Below are positions 62,127-64,000 of a DNA stretch of 64,000 bases, one piece after another. Position numbers and translations under genes: made by a program. Every line of letters starts with the position of its first letter. The stretch's first letter is position 1. The stretch covers positions 186,001-250,000 of the forward strand of contig JAGDZR010000012.1 in NCBI GenBank assembly GCA_049115695.1, written 5' to 3'. The DNA is from JAGDZR01 sp049115695 (GTDB lineage Bacteria > Bacteroidota > Bacteroidia > Cytophagales > Cyclobacteriaceae). Below the pieces are notes generated by a model that was not told where the DNA came from, did not search any database, and worked only from the letters and a program-made list of their open reading frames with translations.

Positions 62127-64000
62127 TTATTTAGCTTCAAATGGTTCTTTTAGCCGGTTCTCGATGAATTTGGAAATTTTCTTATGAGATGTTTTCGGAT
62201 AGAATCCAAAAACGCAGATAGCTTCTGTTCCTGTGTACGCTCTTTTATCTTCGTCTCTTCCATAGCTGAAAATCACCATGTTTTCACCCTGACGCCATCC
62301 TTCATCACCGGCAGTTCCAGGCCCGACGTTTTTTACACCGACATAAAATATCTGTTTATCCTTGCTATCACTATCGGCCAGATAGAAGAATGGAGATGGG
62401 AACTTATTACCAAACTCAGGTGCCAAATAGCCAAGCCCTCCTGCCTCAACGGCGCGAGGTTTACCATCTTTCAAAACATAATAATCTTTGTCTATCGAAG
62501 ACTCCTGTTCTCCTCCAATTGGCCCCTCAAAAAGAAAAGCGTATTTATCATCAGCTTTTAATACTTTAATAGCAGCATGGGTAGGGAAGAAGTGATACTC
62601 CAATTCATAGGTGTTATTGGCAGACCGCATAATCAGGTGATCGCCTGACAGTTTTTCATCGAAATTGATCATTTTCCCACGTTCATCTACCCAATAAGAA
62701 TATGAGTTGCTACTACGTTGGGGGTGATTGAAATTGCCTTCACCAAAATTAGGCCAGCCCCGATACTCATGTCGACCACCTTTGCTTGATGACTGATTGT
62801 AACCCCGATCAGCATCATTGCCAATCCAATCATTGCCAGCTAAGTCAAAAGCACTGCTGAAACCTGTCTTGCCATCTGTTTCTCCATTTTCGAAGTACCA
62901 GGTACCCCCGGCTGTAGCAATTTTCCAGCAGCTATTATCAAAATGCATGACCTTCGTAACAATGACTTTTTCAGGATATGGATCCAGCCCAAATCCTGCT
63001 ACTTCAGCTTCAGCAGCTGTTGGGGGCTTAACGTTGATGACCATTCTCCGATAAGCATGTAGGCTTGGCGCACCATTATCTATTATCTCCAGGATAATAT
63101 GGATACGCTTATCTGTTGCATCTTCAGGAATCTGAATACCGGTGATGCTAGCATTGGGATTTTTAATTTCAACCATACCTGGATAGGTGCCAGGTTCCTT
63201 GTAGTATGACCAGGAATAAGTCAGTGCATCATTGTCTGGATCGCTTGAACCCAGCGCACTAAGCATAACGATTGATCCAGCAGAAGCGTCCATTGTCAGG
63301 ACATTTCTCGATTTATCTCCATTAAGGATGGCAACTGGATGATGATTGGCCGCTGTATAAGCATCCGTGATGCTCCAATCCATTCGTGCTGCAAAATCAT
63401 TGTTATATCCTTCACTCCATCGTTTGATAGATTCGCTTCCTTCAGAAGTATTACCGTACATTAAATAAGGGTCATAAATCAGCTCAGCCTCTTCTTTTAT
63501 TTTGGCCACTTCTGACATACTTCTAATGCCAGCTTGTTTGTCGAAACTAAATCGACCACCCCAACCTCCTTGATCTATTTGTTCAGGATCATTCAGACCG
63601 TTTGGGAAGACGTGCATAAAGGAAGGCGTATCACCTTCAGTGGCCCATTTCCTGTCTGGATAGACAGCTCCTAATGGACCATGGTTTTGAATATGTTCAT
63701 CTAAATACTCATCGGAGGGAGCCCATCCATAAACACTTCTAGCTCTTATGTAAAAGAGCTCTGGGAAATTTTTAGCTATCCAGGCACCAGCATCATCTTG
63801 CCCCAGAATATCGAAAAGACGTAGCTTGGACAGAAATTTCTTGAACTCTGCTTCAGAACGCGTTTCTCTTACCTTCCAGATGGCCTGAGCAGCATTATTC
63901 ATACCACCCCAACCCATAAACCAAACAGGCCTTGGGTCATCTTTATCGACTGCTTGAATAAGTAAATCGGATCCCGGACTGTCTTTGCCAGTCCCAACAG
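62127..64000 (-). CDS. DUF1593-like protein with unknown C-terminal domain (5' end beyond window)
   Basis: An open frame that continues past the right edge of the window; the visible part is about 624 residues. The visible N-terminal part (GTGKDSPGSDLLIQAVDKDDPRPVWFMGWGG, then SKLRLFDILGQDDAG) aligns with paralogue 2. A PKD-like domain follows (GSSDPDNDALTYSWSYYKE), and then about 290 extra residues that the other three lack, rich in aromatic and Gly residues with segments such as YELEYHFFPTHAAIKVLK and FYVGVKNVGPGT. I do not recognise that region; it may be a carbohydrate-binding or enzyme domain. Confidence 0.75.
   Translation of the reverse strand, partial: VGTGKDSPGSDLLIQAVDKDDPRPVWFMGWGGMNNAAQAIWKVRETRSEAEFKKFLSKLRLFDILGQDDAGAWIAKNFPELFYIRARSVYGWAPSDEYLDEHIQNHGPLGAVYPDRKWATEGDTPSFMHVFPNGLNDPEQIDQGGWGGRFSFDKQAGIRSMSEVAKIKEEAELIYDPYLMYGNTSEGSESIKRWSEGYNNDFAARMDWSITDAYTAANHHPVAILNGDKSRNVLTMDASAGSIVMLSALGSSDPDNDALTYSWSYYKEPGTYPGMVEIKNPNASITGIQIPEDATDKRIHIILEIIDNGAPSLHAYRRMVINVKPPTAAEAEVAGFGLDPYPEKVIVTKVMHFDNSCWKIATAGGTWYFENGETDGKTGFSSAFDLAGNDWIGNDADRGYNQSSSKGGRHEYRGWPNFGEGNFNHPQRSSNSYSYWVDERGKMINFDEKLSGDHLIMRSANNTYELEYHFFPTHAAIKVLKADDKYAFLFEGPIGGEQESSIDKDYYVLKDGKPRAVEAGGLGYLAPEFGNKFPSPFFYLADSDSKDKQIFYVGVKNVGPGTAGDEGWRQGENMVIFSYGRDEDKRAYTGTEAICVFGFYPKTSHKKISKFIENRLKEPFEAK

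Overview
The window looks like a chromosomal segment of a marine or plant-litter Bacteroidota, most likely a Cytophagales-type bacterium. The grounds are the AT-rich DNA, few Shine-Dalgarno-like start sites, promoter-like TAnnTTTG boxes, a hybrid two-component sensor of the polysaccharide-utilisation type (HTCS), CtlX, MenA, many lipoproteins and Tat-tagged Gfo/Idh/MocA oxidoreductases. No rRNA, tRNA or CRISPR array was seen. Species is not determinable from sequence reading alone.

Region 1 (1-14406) is mostly core metabolism: a NamZ-like muramidase, a LolE/FtsX-type permease, a polyprenol-phosphate mannosyltransferase-like GT2, a GmhB-like phosphatase, an arginine cluster (arginine decarboxylase, CtlX, ArgS), MenA, a tandem universal stress protein, and a compact hisGDCB operon. 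A short reading frame of 18 codons with five histidine codons lies upstream of hisG and looks like an attenuator leader peptide. The his operon ends at a perfect bidirectional terminator hairpin whose tip carries two undetermined bases.

Region 2 (14515-46554) is accessory sugar metabolism. A minus-strand operon combines two Tat-tagged Gfo/Idh/MocA oxidoreductases with a double DUF1080 (3-keto-glycoside hydrolase) protein. Next come a Tat-tagged HisC-like aminotransferase with an AEC permease, a Gfo/Idh plus SDR pair, an NCS1-like permease, and an L-rhamnose module: AraC regulator, rhamnulose-1-phosphate aldolase/dehydrogenase fusion, RhaI-type isomerase and rhamnulokinase. These are followed by TIM-barrel sugar isomerases, three S1 sulfatases, a NarL-type two-component system and a GH78 alpha-L-rhamnosidase.

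Region 3 (47180-64000) is a pectin/rhamnogalacturonan locus: PL1 pectate lyase, GH28, rhamnogalacturonan acetylesterase, CE8 pectin methylesterase, DUF4861, an HTCS regulator, and four DUF1593 (Sde0182-like) proteins, the last running off the right edge and carrying an unrecognised C-terminal domain. A 264-bp MITE-like element sits exactly at the shared stop codons of the HTCS gene and a convergent DUF1593 gene.

A coherent reading is extracellular or periplasmic breakdown of acetylated, methylated and possibly sulfated rhamnose- and galacturonate-containing polymer, keto-sugar chemistry in the periplasm, and cytoplasmic L-rhamnose catabolism. No SusC/SusD pair and no sulfatase-maturating enzyme lies in the window. 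Perfect 18-bp repeats flanking the rhamnose regulator's divergent promoter, with a near copy upstream of the NCS1-like permease, suggest that this permease belongs to the rhamnose regulon.
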